This document shows, one piece after another, positions 9,415 to 18,903 of a stretch of 64,000 nucleotides of DNA. The DNA lies in the NCBI RefSeq assembly GCF_033705735.1, contig NZ_CP131131.1:1178001-1242000 (forward strand), read 5' to 3'. Within the stretch, counting starts at the first letter, position 1. Each line of letters opens with the position of its first letter. The notes beneath the pieces were generated by a model, which saw nothing but the letters and a program-made list of their open reading frames with translations, made no database searches and was not told the origin of the DNA. This stretch comes from Shinella zoogloeoides. Its GTDB lineage: Bacteria > Pseudomonadota > Alphaproteobacteria > Rhizobiales > Rhizobiaceae. A program made the translations under genes and the position numbers.

Positions 9415-9885
9415 GTGCGGCTCGACGACAGGCTTATCGACTTTTTCACTCGACCGCTGATGTGCATCGTCGCGGCGGCCGACGCGGCGCGCCGGCCATC
9501 GGCCGGGCGCGGCATCGGTTTCCGGCTCCTCGAAGGCCGCGAGACAATCGACGTCATGTTTTCCGCCTGGCAATGGCCGCGGCTCGAAACCTGCATCCAG
9601 CAGACGGAGCGGCTGGCCGCCACCTTTGTCAGCCCATCGGACTATGTCAGCTTCCAGCTCAAGGGCTCTGCTACGATGCGGAACACAGAGCCACGTGACC
9701 TCGAACATGCCGACCGGTTCATCGTGGCGGCGACGAACGAACTCGAGTCGCTCGGCGTCTCCGACCATCTCATCGCGCCGTGGCTGACCGCGCGGGAGGC
9801 GCGGGTCGCCCGGCTTGCGATCAGCGAAATCTATGTACAGACCCCCGGCCCCCTCGCGGGCATGCTGGCAGGCGCGAGGTCCTGA
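9415..9885 (+). CDS. Pyridoxamine 5'-phosphate oxidase-like split-barrel protein
   Basis: 156-aa protein that looks like a short FMN-binding split barrel related to pyridoxamine phosphate oxidase: an N-terminal LIDFFTRPLMCIVAAADAARRPSAGRGIGF strand pair, then SDYVSFQLKGSATM and a helical C-terminal part. It starts with GTG, with AGGGGAC a few bases upstream. Its TGA shares one base with the ATG of the next gene (TGATG at 9883-9887), so translation of the two is coupled. The next protein begins with another split barrel, suggesting a heterodimer or matched pair. Flavin binding is inferred; no substrate is evident. Confidence 0.65.
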   Translation: MRLDDRLIDFFTRPLMCIVAAADAARRPSAGRGIGFRLLEGRETIDVMFSAWQWPRLETCIQQTERLAATFVSPSDYVSFQLKGSATMRNTEPRDLEHADRFIVAATNELESLGVSDHLIAPWLTAREARVARLAISEIYVQTPGPLAGMLAGARS

Positions 9886-11252
9886 TGAGCTTGCGTCTTT
9901 CCGACCTTTCCGCCTGCTTCGAGGGTGTCATCCCCTCCATCATCGCCACCGCCTCGGCCGATGGCATGCCGAACATTTCCTATCTTTCCCATGTGGTGCG
10001 GATGGATGAGGAGCACGTCGCGCTCTCCAACCAGTTCTTCGCCAAGACGGCGGCGAATGTGCGCGCCAATCCCAAGGTCACGCTGATCCTCGTCGACGGC
10101 TTCACCGGCGACCAGTTCCTGCTCGACATCGGCTTCGTGCGCTCCGTCGATGCCGGACCGCTCTTCGACAAGATCGCCCGCCAGTTGAAAGCAAGCAGCG
10201 CGCAGGTCGGCATGTCGGACGTCATGCGGCTGAAAAGCGCCGATATCTTCCGCGTGCACGGCATCGAGAAGGTCCCATCGCCGGTGGAGACCATGCCGGC
10301 GATGGGAGGCCGGCCTCCCGTGAGCCTTCCCGCCCTTTCGGCGGCGATCAAGGCCATCGAGCGACAGGCCGAGGCGGACGAGATCATCGACAGCCTGCTG
10401 TGCGGCGTCGAACGCGTTCTCGGATACGGTAATGCGCTCGTCCTGATCCACGACGGCCACCGCGGCTGCCTGATCACCACCGGCAGCATCGGCTATCCGC
10501 GCTCGGGGCTCGGCTCGGAGATCGCCGGCAGCGAAGGCATGATCGGTGCCGCGGCGACGAGCGGCCAGACGGTCAAGGTCAGCGACATGAGCCGTGTGCG
10601 CCGGTTCGGCGAAGCCATCGGCCTCGACGCGGAGAAAGAGGAAGAGGCGACACGCAGCATCGCCTTCCCGCACCTGCCGACCGTCATGAGCCAGATCGCC
10701 GTTCCGATGCTTGCCCGCGGCGCCGTGACGGGCGTGCTTTTCGTCGAAAGCGAGCAACGGCTGGCTTTCCGCGAGGAAGACGAGGCGGCTCTCGAAATCC
10801 TGGCGGGACAGGCAGCGAGCGCTCTGAGGGCCAGCGAGCGGGAAGCGGCCGCCACCGAACCGGGGCAGGTGCTCCCCCTGCTCCGACCGGCGGCCGGCCG
10901 GGAAATTCGCGTCGCCCATCACCGTTTCGACGATAGCGTCTTCATCGACGGCACCTATATCGTGAAGGGCGTTGCCGGCATGCTGCTGCGCCTCATGCTG
11001 GAATGGCACCTGAACGAGGGGCGCAGCGAATTCACGAACCGGGAAATGCGGCTTGCCGCCGGCGCCCGTATGCCGGAAATCAAGGACAATCTCGAAACCC
11101 GCCTCCTCCTGCTCAGGCGCCGGCTCGAGGAAAAGCAGGCGCCCGTCCGCCTCGTTCGCGTCGGCAGGGGCCGCGTCCGGCTGGAGGCGGAAGGACCGCT
11201 CGTCCTCGACGCCGCCGCGGGCGATCAGCCACACGGTGGCGCCGCAATGTGA
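9885..11252 (+). CDS. FMN split-barrel + GAF + C-terminal helix-turn-helix-like fusion protein
   Basis: 455-aa multidomain protein. Residues about 1-130 form a pyridoxamine-phosphate-oxidase-like FMN barrel (GVIPSIIATASADGMPNISYLSHV, then NPKVTLILVD). Residues about 160-325 form a GAF domain (IIDSLLCGVERVLGYGNALVLIHD, then SQIAVPMLARGAVTGVLFVES). The last 100 residues (FIDGTYIVKGVAGMLLRLML through REMRLAAG.RMPEIKDNLETRLLLLRRRLEE) resemble a winged-helix or output module. Translation is coupled to the preceding gene through TGATG. The combination suggests a redox- or ligand-sensing protein with a regulatory output. Domain calls are from pattern only; the C-terminal assignment is the least secure. 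Confidence 0.75.
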   Translation: MSLRLSDLSACFEGVIPSIIATASADGMPNISYLSHVVRMDEEHVALSNQFFAKTAANVRANPKVTLILVDGFTGDQFLLDIGFVRSVDAGPLFDKIARQLKASSAQVGMSDVMRLKSADIFRVHGIEKVPSPVETMPAMGGRPPVSLPALSAAIKAIERQAEADEIIDSLLCGVERVLGYGNALVLIHDGHRGCLITTGSIGYPRSGLGSEIAGSEGMIGAAATSGQTVKVSDMSRVRRFGEAIGLDAEKEEEATRSIAFPHLPTVMSQIAVPMLARGAVTGVLFVESEQRLAFREEDEAALEILAGQAASALRASEREAAATEPGQVLPLLRPAAGREIRVAHHRFDDSVFIDGTYIVKGVAGMLLRLMLEWHLNEGRSEFTNREMRLAAGARMPEIKDNLETRLLLLRRRLEEKQAPVRLVRVGRGRVRLEAEGPLVLDAAAGDQPHGGAAM

Positions 11253-11339
11253 AATAGAACCGCGGGCGGGCATGTTTGTCCGCGCCCCGGCGAAAGGCCT
11301 GTGCTATCTGGAGGAAACGATTCTTCAGTAGATTGTCCC

Positions 11340-12209
11340 ATGAGCCCCAAGACCCGCGGCTATCTTTTTGCCTTCCTGGCGATCTGCATCTTTGCCGGCC
11401 AGGATGCGATCACCAAGTATCTCGGCGATCGCTACCCGGCGCTCTTCATCACCATGATACGGTTCTGGGCGTTCGCGCTCTTCGTGTTCGGCTTTGCCGC
11501 CACCTCGCCGGGCGGCGTAAGGGCGGCCATCCGCACGCGGCGGCCCTGGCTGCAGATCGTCCGCGGGCTCCTGCTCGTCGCGGAGATCGTCATCATCGTC
11601 TTTTCCTATGTGCATGCCGGGCTGGCCATGAGCCAGTCGATCTTCCAGGCGACGCCGCTCATCATCACCGTCCTGTCGATCCCCCTTCTCGGGGAAGCCG
11701 TCGGCTGGCGCCGCGGTACGGCGGTGCTGATCGGCCTTCTCGGGGTGCTGGTGATCATCAATCCCGTCGACATCCATTTCGACATGTCGCTGCTCCTGCC
11801 GCTGGCCGCATCAGTGCTGTTCGCGCTCTACAGCATCGCGACGCGCGCGGTGAGCCGCGAGGATACGGCGGTGACGAGCCTTTTCTATGCCGGCGTCGCC
11901 GGCGCCGTGGCGATCTCGCTGATCGGGCCGTTCTACTGGAGCACGGTAAAGCCTTCCGACTGGTTCGCCCTTGCCGCGCTCTGCGTCTGCGGCACCCTCA
12001 GCCACTATTTCCTCATCCGCGCCTACGGGCTGCTGCCGGCCGCCGAAGTCCAGCCGGTGACCTATTTCCAACTGGTGCTCAACGTCATCGTCGCTGTCAG
12101 CCTCTTCGGCGAGAACGTCACCCTGAACATGGTCATCGGCGCCCTCATCGTCGTCGGCGCCGGCCTCTTCACCATCTGGCGCGAACACCAACTGGCAAAG
12201 CGGTCGTAG
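11340..12209 (+). CDS. EamA/DMT-superfamily transporter
   Basis: Inner-membrane drug/metabolite transporter of 289 aa with about ten hydrophobic segments arranged as two EamA repeats; the second starts near SLLLPLAASVLFALYSIATRAVS. The first repeat carries FAGQDAITKYLG.RYPALFITMIRFW, a common EamA opening. I prefer ATG 11340 because the protein then begins just ahead of TM1. A GTG at 11301 is possible, and neither has a strong Shine-Dalgarno site. The gene follows the split-barrel/GAF gene by 87 bases on the same strand. The exported or imported metabolite is unknown. Confidence 0.88.
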   Translation: MSPKTRGYLFAFLAICIFAGQDAITKYLGDRYPALFITMIRFWAFALFVFGFAATSPGGVRAAIRTRRPWLQIVRGLLLVAEIVIIVFSYVHAGLAMSQSIFQATPLIITVLSIPLLGEAVGWRRGTAVLIGLLGVLVIINPVDIHFDMSLLLPLAASVLFALYSIATRAVSREDTAVTSLFYAGVAGAVAISLIGPFYWSTVKPSDWFALAALCVCGTLSHYFLIRAYGLLPAAEVQPVTYFQLVLNVIVAVSLFGENVTLNMVIGALIVVGAGLFTIWREHQLAKRS

Positions 12210-12266
12210 CTCAAGACTCTGTGGGGCGCCGAAACCAGATCGGGCGTGTCGAGAGTTAGACCGGCA

Positions 12267-12572
12267 TCACGCGGCCAGGAAGTCCGCCATCTCGACCTTG
12301 TAGAAGGTCTTCGTCCGCGGACCGGCCAGAATGGGGTCGATCCGGCGCACGCATTCCTGATAGTGCGGCGTCTTGCGATGCTCGTCGAGCGCTTCGGGCG
12401 ACCTGAACACCTCGTAGATGACGAAGCTGTGCTCGTCCTCGGGATTGCGCAGCACATCGAAGCGCAGGTTGCCCGGCTCAAGCCGCGTGCCCTCGTAATT
12501 GATGCGGAAGGCCTCCAGAAATTCATCGGCGTGGCCCGGTTTGACATTGATGCTGACCATCTGGATGAGCAT
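12267..12572 (-). CDS. lsrG: LsrG-like phospho-AI-2 isomerase (antibiotic-biosynthesis monooxygenase fold)
   Basis: 101-aa ferredoxin-like alpha/beta-barrel protein. In E. coli, LsrG converts phosphorylated DPD to 3-hydroxy-2,4-pentanedione-5-phosphate. The sequence shows the family pattern MVSINVKPGHADEFLEAFR, then NYEGTRLEPGNLRFDVLRN and FVIYEVFRSPEALDEHRKTPHY. A Shine-Dalgarno-like AAGGAT lies 8 bases before the start. It is 37 bases downstream of lsrK in the leftward lsrR-lsrK-lsrG operon, which is the main reason to choose LsrG over other short monooxygenase-fold proteins. It is cytoplasmic. Confidence 0.88.
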   Translation of the reverse strand: MLIQMVSINVKPGHADEFLEAFRINYEGTRLEPGNLRFDVLRNPEDEHSFVIYEVFRSPEALDEHRKTPHYQECVRRIDPILAGPRTKTFYKVEMADFLAA

Positions 12573-12609
12573 GTCGTAATCCTTGTTGCGTTGTATCAAT
12601 GATGAAAGG

Positions 12610-14172
12610 TCAAAGGCCCGGCGCTTTCCACATGGCCGTGGTGACGCCCTCGTCGACGAGCTGGCGTTGCAGCGCATAGGCCCGCGCCCAGCGTTCGCCG
12701 GCCTCGTCGTAGATGGCCTTGTGATCGAAATTCGGTTCAAAGCGCCTGTCCCAGCGCACCCAGCCCTCGGCCGCCTCGACGAAATCGCGGCGAAGGCCGA
12801 TGCCGATGGCGGCGGCGGCCGCGCAGCCAAGCGCCGTCGCCTCCTTGACGACGGGAGTGACGACCGGAAGGCCCGTCGCGTCAGACAGGATTTGGGACCA
12901 GTGGGCCGATTTCGAAGCGCCGGCAGCGAAGACGATCTTGTCCGGCGTCTTGCCGGAGAGCTTGAAGATGGCCGACAGGTTGCGGGCGGCGACGATGGCG
13001 GCGTTTTCCTGCAAGGCGCGGAAGATCGCGGCCTTGCCGGATTTTTCCGGGTCGATGGACAGGTTCAGCAGCGACGGGGCTGCGTGATACCAGTTGCCGT
13101 AATGCATGACGTCGGAGAAGACCGGGATGATGCCGTAGGCGCCGACGGGCACGCCCGCCGCCTTCTCCTCCAGCAGCCGGTAGGCATCGCCGCCCGGCCC
13201 GGCCGCGGCCACTTCCTCCGCGCCAAAACCATCGCGGAACCAGCGCATGACGATGCCGACGAAGAAGCTGATCGCCTCGGCCTGGTTGAGACCGGTCACG
13301 ACATGCGGGTTGATGCGCAGGTCCATCGACGGGTCGGAGACGGCGGGGCCGACATTGACTACCTGCTGCCAGAAGGTGCCGCCGAGCACCGCGCAGTCGC
13401 CCTCGTTGACGACGCCGATGGCCGCAGCCCCGCTCTGGCAATCGCCGCCGCCCATGACGACCGGCGTGCTGGCGGCAAGGCCGGTCTCGTCCGCCGCCTT
13501 TTCGGTGACGCGGCCGATGACGGTGCCCGGCTCGACGCTTTCGGGGAAGATGTCACCGCGCATGCCGGCCTTCGCCGTGGCCTCCGGCAACCAGTCGCGT
13601 TTCGTCAGGCTGTAGAGGCCGGTGGTGCCGGCATTGGAGGGATCGCTGGCGATGACGCCGGAAAGGCGCGCCAGAACCCAGTCGGAGAGCATGCTGATCC
13701 GGTCGATGCGGGCATAGACGTCCGGCAGGTTGCGCTTCAGCCAGAGAAGGCGCGGCAGGGCGCCGAGCGCGAAGGTCTGGCCGGTCTCGGCATAGAGGTC
13801 GCGTTCGAGGCCCGGAAAGTCGCGCTTCAGGTCACGCACTTCGCTGACGGCGCGGCTGTCGACATTGGCGCAGGCCCAGATCTCCCGCCCGCTGCGGTCA
13901 TAGGCGACGATGGCCTCGCGCATGCTGGTGGCGCTGACGGCGCGGATATCGGCGGCCGCGATGCCGGCCTCGGATATCGCCTGCCGGATGGCGCGCGAGA
14001 GCAGCGACCAGTTTCCCTCCACATCGAAATCCATGGAGCCGGGAAAGCGCGGATCGGCCTTGTGCCACCATTCGTGCTGGGCGCTGGCGATCTGGTTGCC
14101 GTTCTCGTCGAAGATGACGGCGCGGCCGCTGCCGGTGCCGGCGTCGACGGCCAGCAGGTATGAAGTCGTCAT
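12610..14172 (-). CDS. lsrK: Autoinducer-2 kinase LsrK
   Basis: FGGY-family kinase that phosphorylates imported AI-2 (DPD), trapping it in the cell and producing the inducer of LsrR. The 520-aa protein aligns along its length with E. coli LsrK from memory: LAVDAGTGSGRAVIFDENGNQIA at the N-terminus, SMREAIVAYD, IWACANVDSRA, SDPSNAGTTGLYSLT, LGGTFWQQVVN, NPHVVTGL, WYHAAPSLLNLSIDP and the C-terminal MWKAPGL. Family phosphate loops (DAGTGS, GAGASK) are intact. Only 4 bases separate it from lsrR upstream, and lsrG lies downstream. The assignment is stronger than a general sugar-kinase label. Confidence 0.95.
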   Translation of the reverse strand: MTTSYLLAVDAGTGSGRAVIFDENGNQIASAQHEWWHKADPRFPGSMDFDVEGNWSLLSRAIRQAISEAGIAAADIRAVSATSMREAIVAYDRSGREIWACANVDSRAVSEVRDLKRDFPGLERDLYAETGQTFALGALPRLLWLKRNLPDVYARIDRISMLSDWVLARLSGVIASDPSNAGTTGLYSLTKRDWLPEATAKAGMRGDIFPESVEPGTVIGRVTEKAADETGLAASTPVVMGGGDCQSGAAAIGVVNEGDCAVLGGTFWQQVVNVGPAVSDPSMDLRINPHVVTGLNQAEAISFFVGIVMRWFRDGFGAEEVAAAGPGGDAYRLLEEKAAGVPVGAYGIIPVFSDVMHYGNWYHAAPSLLNLSIDPEKSGKAAIFRALQENAAIVAARNLSAIFKLSGKTPDKIVFAAGASKSAHWSQILSDATGLPVVTPVVKEATALGCAAAAAIGIGLRRDFVEAAEGWVRWDRRFEPNFDHKAIYDEAGERWARAYALQRQLVDEGVTTAMWKAPGL

Positions 14173-14176
14173 GGGT

Positions 14177-15124
14177 TCAGTCCTTGATCTCGATGAGGCC
14201 GGCGGCCGTCGTCTCGTCGGTGATGAGGATGCCGACGAATTTTCCGCGCAGCGCCGCGTGGATGGCCCCGACCTTGTGAATGCCGCCCGCCGCCGCCACG
14301 ACCTTTTCGGCGCGCGACAGCGCCGCGAGCTTCACGCCGATCACCCGGTCGTGCAGCGGCAGGTCGAGCGGTTCGCCGCGCTCGTTGTAGAACTGGCAGA
14401 GGATATCGCCGACCGCACCCTTGCGGCGCAGCGGCTCCACCTCGTCGGGGCTGACATAGCCCGAACGCACGACGGTGGAGGCGGCGGAAAGCTCGCCGAT
14501 GCCGACGAGCTGGTAGGTGGCGTTGAGCGCCATGTCGAGGAGGTTGGCAACCGCCGGCTCCGAAGACAGGTTGCGCGCCACGTCGGGGTCGCGCACGACG
14601 AGGGGCGCGGGCACCAGATGCACGCCGCTGCCCCAATTGGCCGTGCGCATGCCGTCGACATAGGTGCCGACGCCGCCGGTGAGACTGACGAGGCCGATAT
14701 TGCGCTCATTGGCGAGATGGCCGAGCCGCTGGATGGTGTTGGATACGGTAGCGCCCCAGCCGACTGCCAGAAGGTCGTCCGTCTGCAAGCGCTGCATGAG
14801 GAACTGCGCGGCCGCCTGCCCCAGCCGGTCGCTCGGGTCCTGATCGGGAAGCTGCGGCACGACATAGGCCTCGAGCAGCCCGTAGCGCTCCTTGATCTGC
14901 CGCTCCAGCGCAAGGCAGCCCTGATAGCGCGAATTGATGCGCACCTGGATGATGCCCGAGCGGCGGCCGCTTTCGAGCAGGCGCGAGACCTTGATGCGCG
15001 ACATGTTGAGCTTTTCGCCGATCTCGTTCTGCGTCAGCCCGTCGTTGTAGTAGTACCAGGCGATACGGGTGAGAATCTCCTCGTCCGTATCGGCGTAGCT
15101 CCATTCCCCGTTGTCCGACGCCAT
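14177..15124 (-). CDS. lsrR: LsrR-type transcriptional repressor (SorC/DeoR family)
   Basis: 315-aa regulator with an N-terminal helix-turn-helix (ILTRIAWYYYNDGLTQNEIGEKLNMSRIKVSRLLE, about residues 15-50) and a large sugar-phosphate-binding domain (VGWGATVSNTIQRL, LTGGVGTYVDG, GDILCQFYNERGE). In enteric bacteria LsrR represses lsr genes until it binds phospho-AI-2. The start at 15124 is preceded by GAGGGAG; the longer open frame to 15316 would cross the promoter region. It is divergent from lsrA and first in the leftward operon with lsrK and lsrG. The two ends of the divergent region carry related 16-base motifs. Confidence 0.93.
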   Translation of the reverse strand: MASDNGEWSYADTDEEILTRIAWYYYNDGLTQNEIGEKLNMSRIKVSRLLESGRRSGIIQVRINSRYQGCLALERQIKERYGLLEAYVVPQLPDQDPSDRLGQAAAQFLMQRLQTDDLLAVGWGATVSNTIQRLGHLANERNIGLVSLTGGVGTYVDGMRTANWGSGVHLVPAPLVVRDPDVARNLSSEPAVANLLDMALNATYQLVGIGELSAASTVVRSGYVSPDEVEPLRRKGAVGDILCQFYNERGEPLDLPLHDRVIGVKLAALSRAEKVVAAAGGIHKVGAIHAALRGKFVGILITDETTAAGLIEIKD

Positions 15125-15364
15125 GCAAGCGGCTCCCTCGGTCGATTTCTGATCATTTGAATAACAAAAAAACTTTTGATACGTCAACGCATCCGCATGG
15201 CGAAAAATTCTTTGCGACCGCAATCCGTTGATTTTCGCGGATAAATCATATTTTGCAGCGCAATATTCCACTTTCTCGATGCCGACCGGCGCTTTGAGCA
15301 TATTGACGGCCACCAATCACTATGATCACATGATTGACATAGATTACATATGAACAGGTGCAGA
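15125..15364. promoter_or_regulatory. lsrR-lsrA divergent control region
   Basis: A 240-base A+T-rich region between the two divergent lsr operons. It holds two related motifs in the same orientation, TGATCATTTGAATAAC (15150-15165) near lsrR and TGATCACATGATTGAC (15323-15338) near lsrA, identical at 12 of 16 positions. Their placement at both transcript starts fits an LsrR operator pair. No -35/-10 pair is clear enough to call. Confidence 0.55.
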
Positions 15365-16867
15365 ATGACGGGTAGCCCGGCGACCGGGAGGGTCGCGACG
15401 CTGACGGACATCTGGAAGTCCTACGGTGCCGTTCCGGTGCTGAAGGGTGTCTCGCTCGCCTTGCAGACCGGGGAAGTGCACGCGCTTCTCGGCGGCAACG
15501 GCGCCGGCAAGTCGAGCCTCATGAAGATCATGTCGGGCGTCATCCCGGCCAACTCCGGCGCCATCGAGATCAACGGCCGGCCGCTTGCCCATGCTTCGCC
15601 GGCCCATGCGCAGGAGCTCGGCCTCTACCTGGTGCCGCAGGAAGCCCATATCCTGCCCAACCAGAGCGTCCTCGAAAACATCTGCCTCGGCCTTGCCGCC
15701 TCGCCCAAGGCGTTGCGCCCGCGCGTCGAACAGCTCGTCACCGAGCTCTCCGTCTCGCTCGACCTCGATGCCCAGGCCGCCGCCCTCGAAATCGCCGAGC
15801 GGCAGATCGTCGAGATCCTGCGCGGCCTCGTGCGCGATGCGCGCGTGCTGATCCTCGACGAGCCGACTTCCGCCCTCACCCCCTTCGAGACGAGCGCGCT
15901 CTTCCAGCGCGTGCGCAAATTGCAGGCGCAGGGCGTCGGCATCTTCTTCATCTCGCACAAGCTGCGCGAAATCCGCGAGATCTGCGGCACGATCAGCGTG
16001 CTGCGCGATGGCGTGATCGTGCTCTCCGGCCCGCTCGACGGCTACAGCGACGCCGAGATCATCGACGCGATGAGCCGCGTGCAGATCACGGAGACCTCCG
16101 GCAAGGATCGCACCGGCCGCAAGGTCTCGCAGATCGGCCAGCCGCGCCTCAGCGTGCGCGGCCTCAGCGGCGAGGGCTTCCGCAATATCAGCCTCGATGT
16201 GCGGGCCGGCGAAATCCTCGGCCTTGCCGGCGTCGTCGGCGCGGGGCGCACGGAATTCGCCGAGACGCTCTTCGGCCTGCGCCCCCAGACGGCGGGCAGC
16301 GTCATCTTCGACGGCGCGGAACTGAAGAAGCGCTCGCCGCGCCTCTGCATCGACCGCGGCCTCGTCTACCTGCCGGAAGACCGCCAGCAGCATGGCCTCT
16401 TCCTCGAAGCGCCGCTCTTCTGGAACGTCTCGTCCTATCTCGTGCATCGCCTTCCCTTCTTCCTCCGCCCCGGCGCGGAACGGAAGGCCTTCGACGAATT
16501 CCGCTCCAGCATGGGCATCAAGTGCACCGGTCCCGGCCAGGAGGCGCGCGGCCTTTCGGGCGGCAACCAGCAGAAGGTGTTGCTGGCGAAGTGCCTGTCC
16601 GCCCGACCGAAGGTGCTGATCCTCGACGAGCCGACGCGCGGCGTCGACGTCGCGGCGCGCAACGACATCTACGACCTCATCCGCAAGCTCGCCGCCGAGG
16701 GCGTCGCCATAGTCCTCATCTCCTCGGATTTCGACGAGATCGAACAGCTCGCCGACCGCGTCGAGGTCATGGCCTTCGGCCAGTCCGGCGGGGAACTGAC
16801 GGACGACATCTCGGTGGACGCCATCGCCCGCCTTGCCTTCGGCGCCTCGGAGGCCCGTCATGCTTGA
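15365..16867 (+). CDS. lsrA: AI-2 ABC transporter ATP-binding protein LsrA
   Basis: Sugar-type ABC ATPase with two nucleotide-binding domains, 500 aa, energising AI-2 import. The first domain has Walker A GGNGAGKS (43-50), Walker B LILDEPTSALT and an atypical signature LEIAERQIVEI. The second has the degenerate Walker A GVVGAGRTE usual for this family, the signature LSGGNQQKV and LILDEPTRGVDV. The odd first signature resembles that of enteric LsrA. ATG 15365 has AGGTG just upstream; another in-frame ATG is at 15350. The stop overlaps the lsrC start by 8 bases. Confidence 0.93.
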   Translation: MTGSPATGRVATLTDIWKSYGAVPVLKGVSLALQTGEVHALLGGNGAGKSSLMKIMSGVIPANSGAIEINGRPLAHASPAHAQELGLYLVPQEAHILPNQSVLENICLGLAASPKALRPRVEQLVTELSVSLDLDAQAAALEIAERQIVEILRGLVRDARVLILDEPTSALTPFETSALFQRVRKLQAQGVGIFFISHKLREIREICGTISVLRDGVIVLSGPLDGYSDAEIIDAMSRVQITETSGKDRTGRKVSQIGQPRLSVRGLSGEGFRNISLDVRAGEILGLAGVVGAGRTEFAETLFGLRPQTAGSVIFDGAELKKRSPRLCIDRGLVYLPEDRQQHGLFLEAPLFWNVSSYLVHRLPFFLRPGAERKAFDEFRSSMGIKCTGPGQEARGLSGGNQQKVLLAKCLSARPKVLILDEPTRGVDVAARNDIYDLIRKLAAEGVAIVLISSDFDEIEQLADRVEVMAFGQSGGELTDDISVDAIARLAFGASEARHA

Positions 16868-17891
16868 CCTCTTCGCGCGCAATCGCGTCGCAACGCTCAT
16901 CGCCGTTCTCGTCGTCGCCTATGCCGCAATCGGCGCGGCCGCGCCCGGCTATCTCTCCGGCGCCACGGCCTCGGTCGTCCTCTCCAACAGCCTCGTGCTG
17001 ATGCTGATCTCGCTCGGCACGATGATCGTCATCCTGACGCGCAACATCGACGTTTCCAGCGGCTCGGTGCTCGGCCTCAGCGCCGCCGTGCTCGGCCTCT
17101 CGCTCAACGCCGGCCTCGGCCTGCCGCTCGCCATCGCCTTCTGCCTCATGACGGGGGCCGCCGCCGGCGCCTTCAACGGGCTGATGGTCGCCTATCTCGG
17201 CATTCCCTCCATCGTCGCCACGCTCGGCACGCTCGGCCTCTATCGCGGCATCATGCTCGTTTTGACCGGCGGACGCTGGATCGAGGATCTGCCGCAGAAC
17301 CTCAAGGCACTGGCCGGCAATCTCGGCCCCGGCTTCTCTGCGCTCACCGTCGTCGTGCTCGTTCTCGTCGTGCTCGCATGGCTGGTGCTGCGCAAGACGC
17401 GCTTCGGCCGCTATTTCTACGCCGTCGGCGACAACCGCGCCGCCGCGCACCATCTCGGCGTACCGGTGAAGCGCGTACAGTTCACCGCCTTCGTCGCGAC
17501 CGGCATCTGCGCCGCGCTCGCCGGCCTCGTCTTCGCCGCGCAGATCGGCTTCATCCCCAACCAGGCCGGCAACGGCATCGAGCTGAAGGCCATCGCCGTC
17601 AACGTGCTCGGCGGGGTGAGCCTGCTCGGCGGCACCGGCTCGGTCGCGGGCGTCTTTTCCGCGGTCATCTTCATCACCTCCATCGACAGCGCACTCGTCT
17701 TCCTGAAAATCCCAGCCTACTGGAACGACTTCATCGCCGGCGCGATCCTGCTCTCGGTGCTGCTGCTCGACGGGCGCATCCGCCAGATCATCGACCGCCG
17801 CATCCGCGCCCGCCGCTATGCCGTGCACGAGCGCGGCCCCGCCCAATCCGCTGAAACGACAACGGCGCGCACCGTGGAGGCCGGCCGATGA
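16860..17891 (+). CDS. lsrC: AI-2 ABC transporter permease LsrC
   Basis: Inner-membrane permease of the ribose/AI-2 importer family, 343 aa (enteric LsrC is about 342). It has 8-10 hydrophobic segments and the family motif [19 protein letters not shown], corresponding to the conserved GGIDLSVGS region, plus [16 protein letters not shown] near the C-terminus. The start overlaps the end of lsrA by 8 bases, and its TGA overlaps the lsrD ATG (ATGA at 17888-17891), so the three genes are translationally coupled. Confidence 0.93.
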   Translation: MLDLFARNRVATLIAVLVVAYAAIGAAAPGYLSGATASVVLSNSLVLMLISLGTMIVILTRNIDVSSGSVLGLSAAVLGLSLNAGLGLPLAIAFCLMTGAAAGAFNGLMVAYLGIPSIVATLGTLGLYRGIMLVLTGGRWIEDLPQNLKALAGNLGPGFSALTVVVLVLVVLAWLVLRKTRFGRYFYAVGDNRAAAHHLGVPVKRVQFTAFVATGICAALAGLVFAAQIGFIPNQAGNGIELKAIAVNVLGGVSLLGGTGSVAGVFSAVIFITSIDSALVFLKIPAYWNDFIAGAILLSVLLLDGRIRQIIDRRIRARRYAVHERGPAQSAETTTARTVEAGR

Positions 17892-18901
17892 AGAAGCTCA
17901 TCTTCCGCTGGGAAACCGCGCTCCTTGCCATGCTCGTCGCCGAGCTTGCCATCTTCGGCATCGTCAATCCGCGCTTCCTCAATGTCGCGAACCTGATCTA
18001 CGGCACCTCGGACTTCGTGCAGATCGGCATCGTCGCGCTGCCGCTGACCCTCGTCATCATCGCCGGTGGCATCGACGTCTCCTTCGCCTCGGTGATCGGC
18101 CTTGCCGCCATCGTCTTCGGCGTCGCCACCTTCTACGGCGTGCCGCTGCCGCTATCGATCGCGCTGGCGCTCGTTTCCGGCGCGCTCTGCGGCCTTCTCA
18201 ACGCCGCCGTCATTCACCTGTCGAAGATCCAGCCGCTCGTCGTCACGCTCGGCAGCCTCTATCTCTTCCAGGGCACCGCAACCGTCGCCTCCGGTCTCGT
18301 CGGCGCGGGCGGCTACGAAGGCATCGGCAACTTCCCGGACGCCTTCAACGCCTTCGGCTATGCGGAAGTCCTCGGCCTGCCGGCTCCGCTCGCGCTGTTC
18401 CTCGCGCTCGCCCTCGTGCTCGTCGTGCTCCTGCACTTCACCCGCTTCGGCCGCGCCGTCTTCCTCTCCGGCCAGTCGGAAAGCGCGGCGCGCTTCGCCG
18501 GCATTCCGGTCGGCCGCGTGCAGACGATCACCTATGTCATCACGGGCGTTTCCGCCGCCATCGCCGGCCTCGTCATGTCGGCCTATTTCGGCTCGGCGCG
18601 CGTCGACCTCGGCTCGGCGACACTGCTGCCGGCCGTCACCGCGGCCGTGCTCGGCGGCGCCTCCATCTACGGCGGCCAGGGCTCCATCCTCGGCACCCTG
18701 ATCGCCACCTTCGTCATCGGCTACCTGCAGCAGGGCCTGCAGGCGGCCGGCGTCCCCAGCCAGATTTCCAGCGCACTTTCGGGAGGGTTGCTGGTTATCG
18801 CGGTCGCATTGCGCCACGGAAGCGCAATGCTGGCCGATTTCATCGCCGTCGCCCGGCAGAAAAGACAGAACCGGGCGGCAGTCACTTCAGGAGGAGAATG
18901 A
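17888..18901 (+). CDS. lsrD: AI-2 ABC transporter permease LsrD
   Basis: Second permease of the AI-2 importer, 337 aa, close to enteric LsrD length. The family motif appears as [20 protein letters not shown], with [13 protein letters not shown] and [17 protein letters not shown] further on. It probably pairs with LsrC in a heterodimeric channel. Its start overlaps the lsrC stop by 4 bases. It ends within the strong Shine-Dalgarno region (AGGAGG, 18889-18894) of lsrB. Confidence 0.92.
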   Translation: MKKLIFRWETALLAMLVAELAIFGIVNPRFLNVANLIYGTSDFVQIGIVALPLTLVIIAGGIDVSFASVIGLAAIVFGVATFYGVPLPLSIALALVSGALCGLLNAAVIHLSKIQPLVVTLGSLYLFQGTATVASGLVGAGGYEGIGNFPDAFNAFGYAEVLGLPAPLALFLALALVLVVLLHFTRFGRAVFLSGQSESAARFAGIPVGRVQTITYVITGVSAAIAGLVMSAYFGSARVDLGSATLLPAVTAAVLGGASIYGGQGSILGTLIATFVIGYLQQGLQAAGVPSQISSALSGGLLVIAVALRHGSAMLADFIAVARQKRQNRAAVTSGGE

Positions 18902-18903
18902 GA

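Noticed and set aside
12583..14163. 526-codon plus-strand open frame opposite lsrK
   Set aside because: The minus strand encodes a full-length LsrK with matching motifs throughout; the plus frame has no similarity to any family I know.
15365..16867. Possible defect in LsrA because the first ABC signature reads LEIAERQ rather than LSGGQ
   Set aside because: Enteric LsrA has a similarly altered first signature, and the second domain has a normal LSGGNQQ, so this is a family trait.
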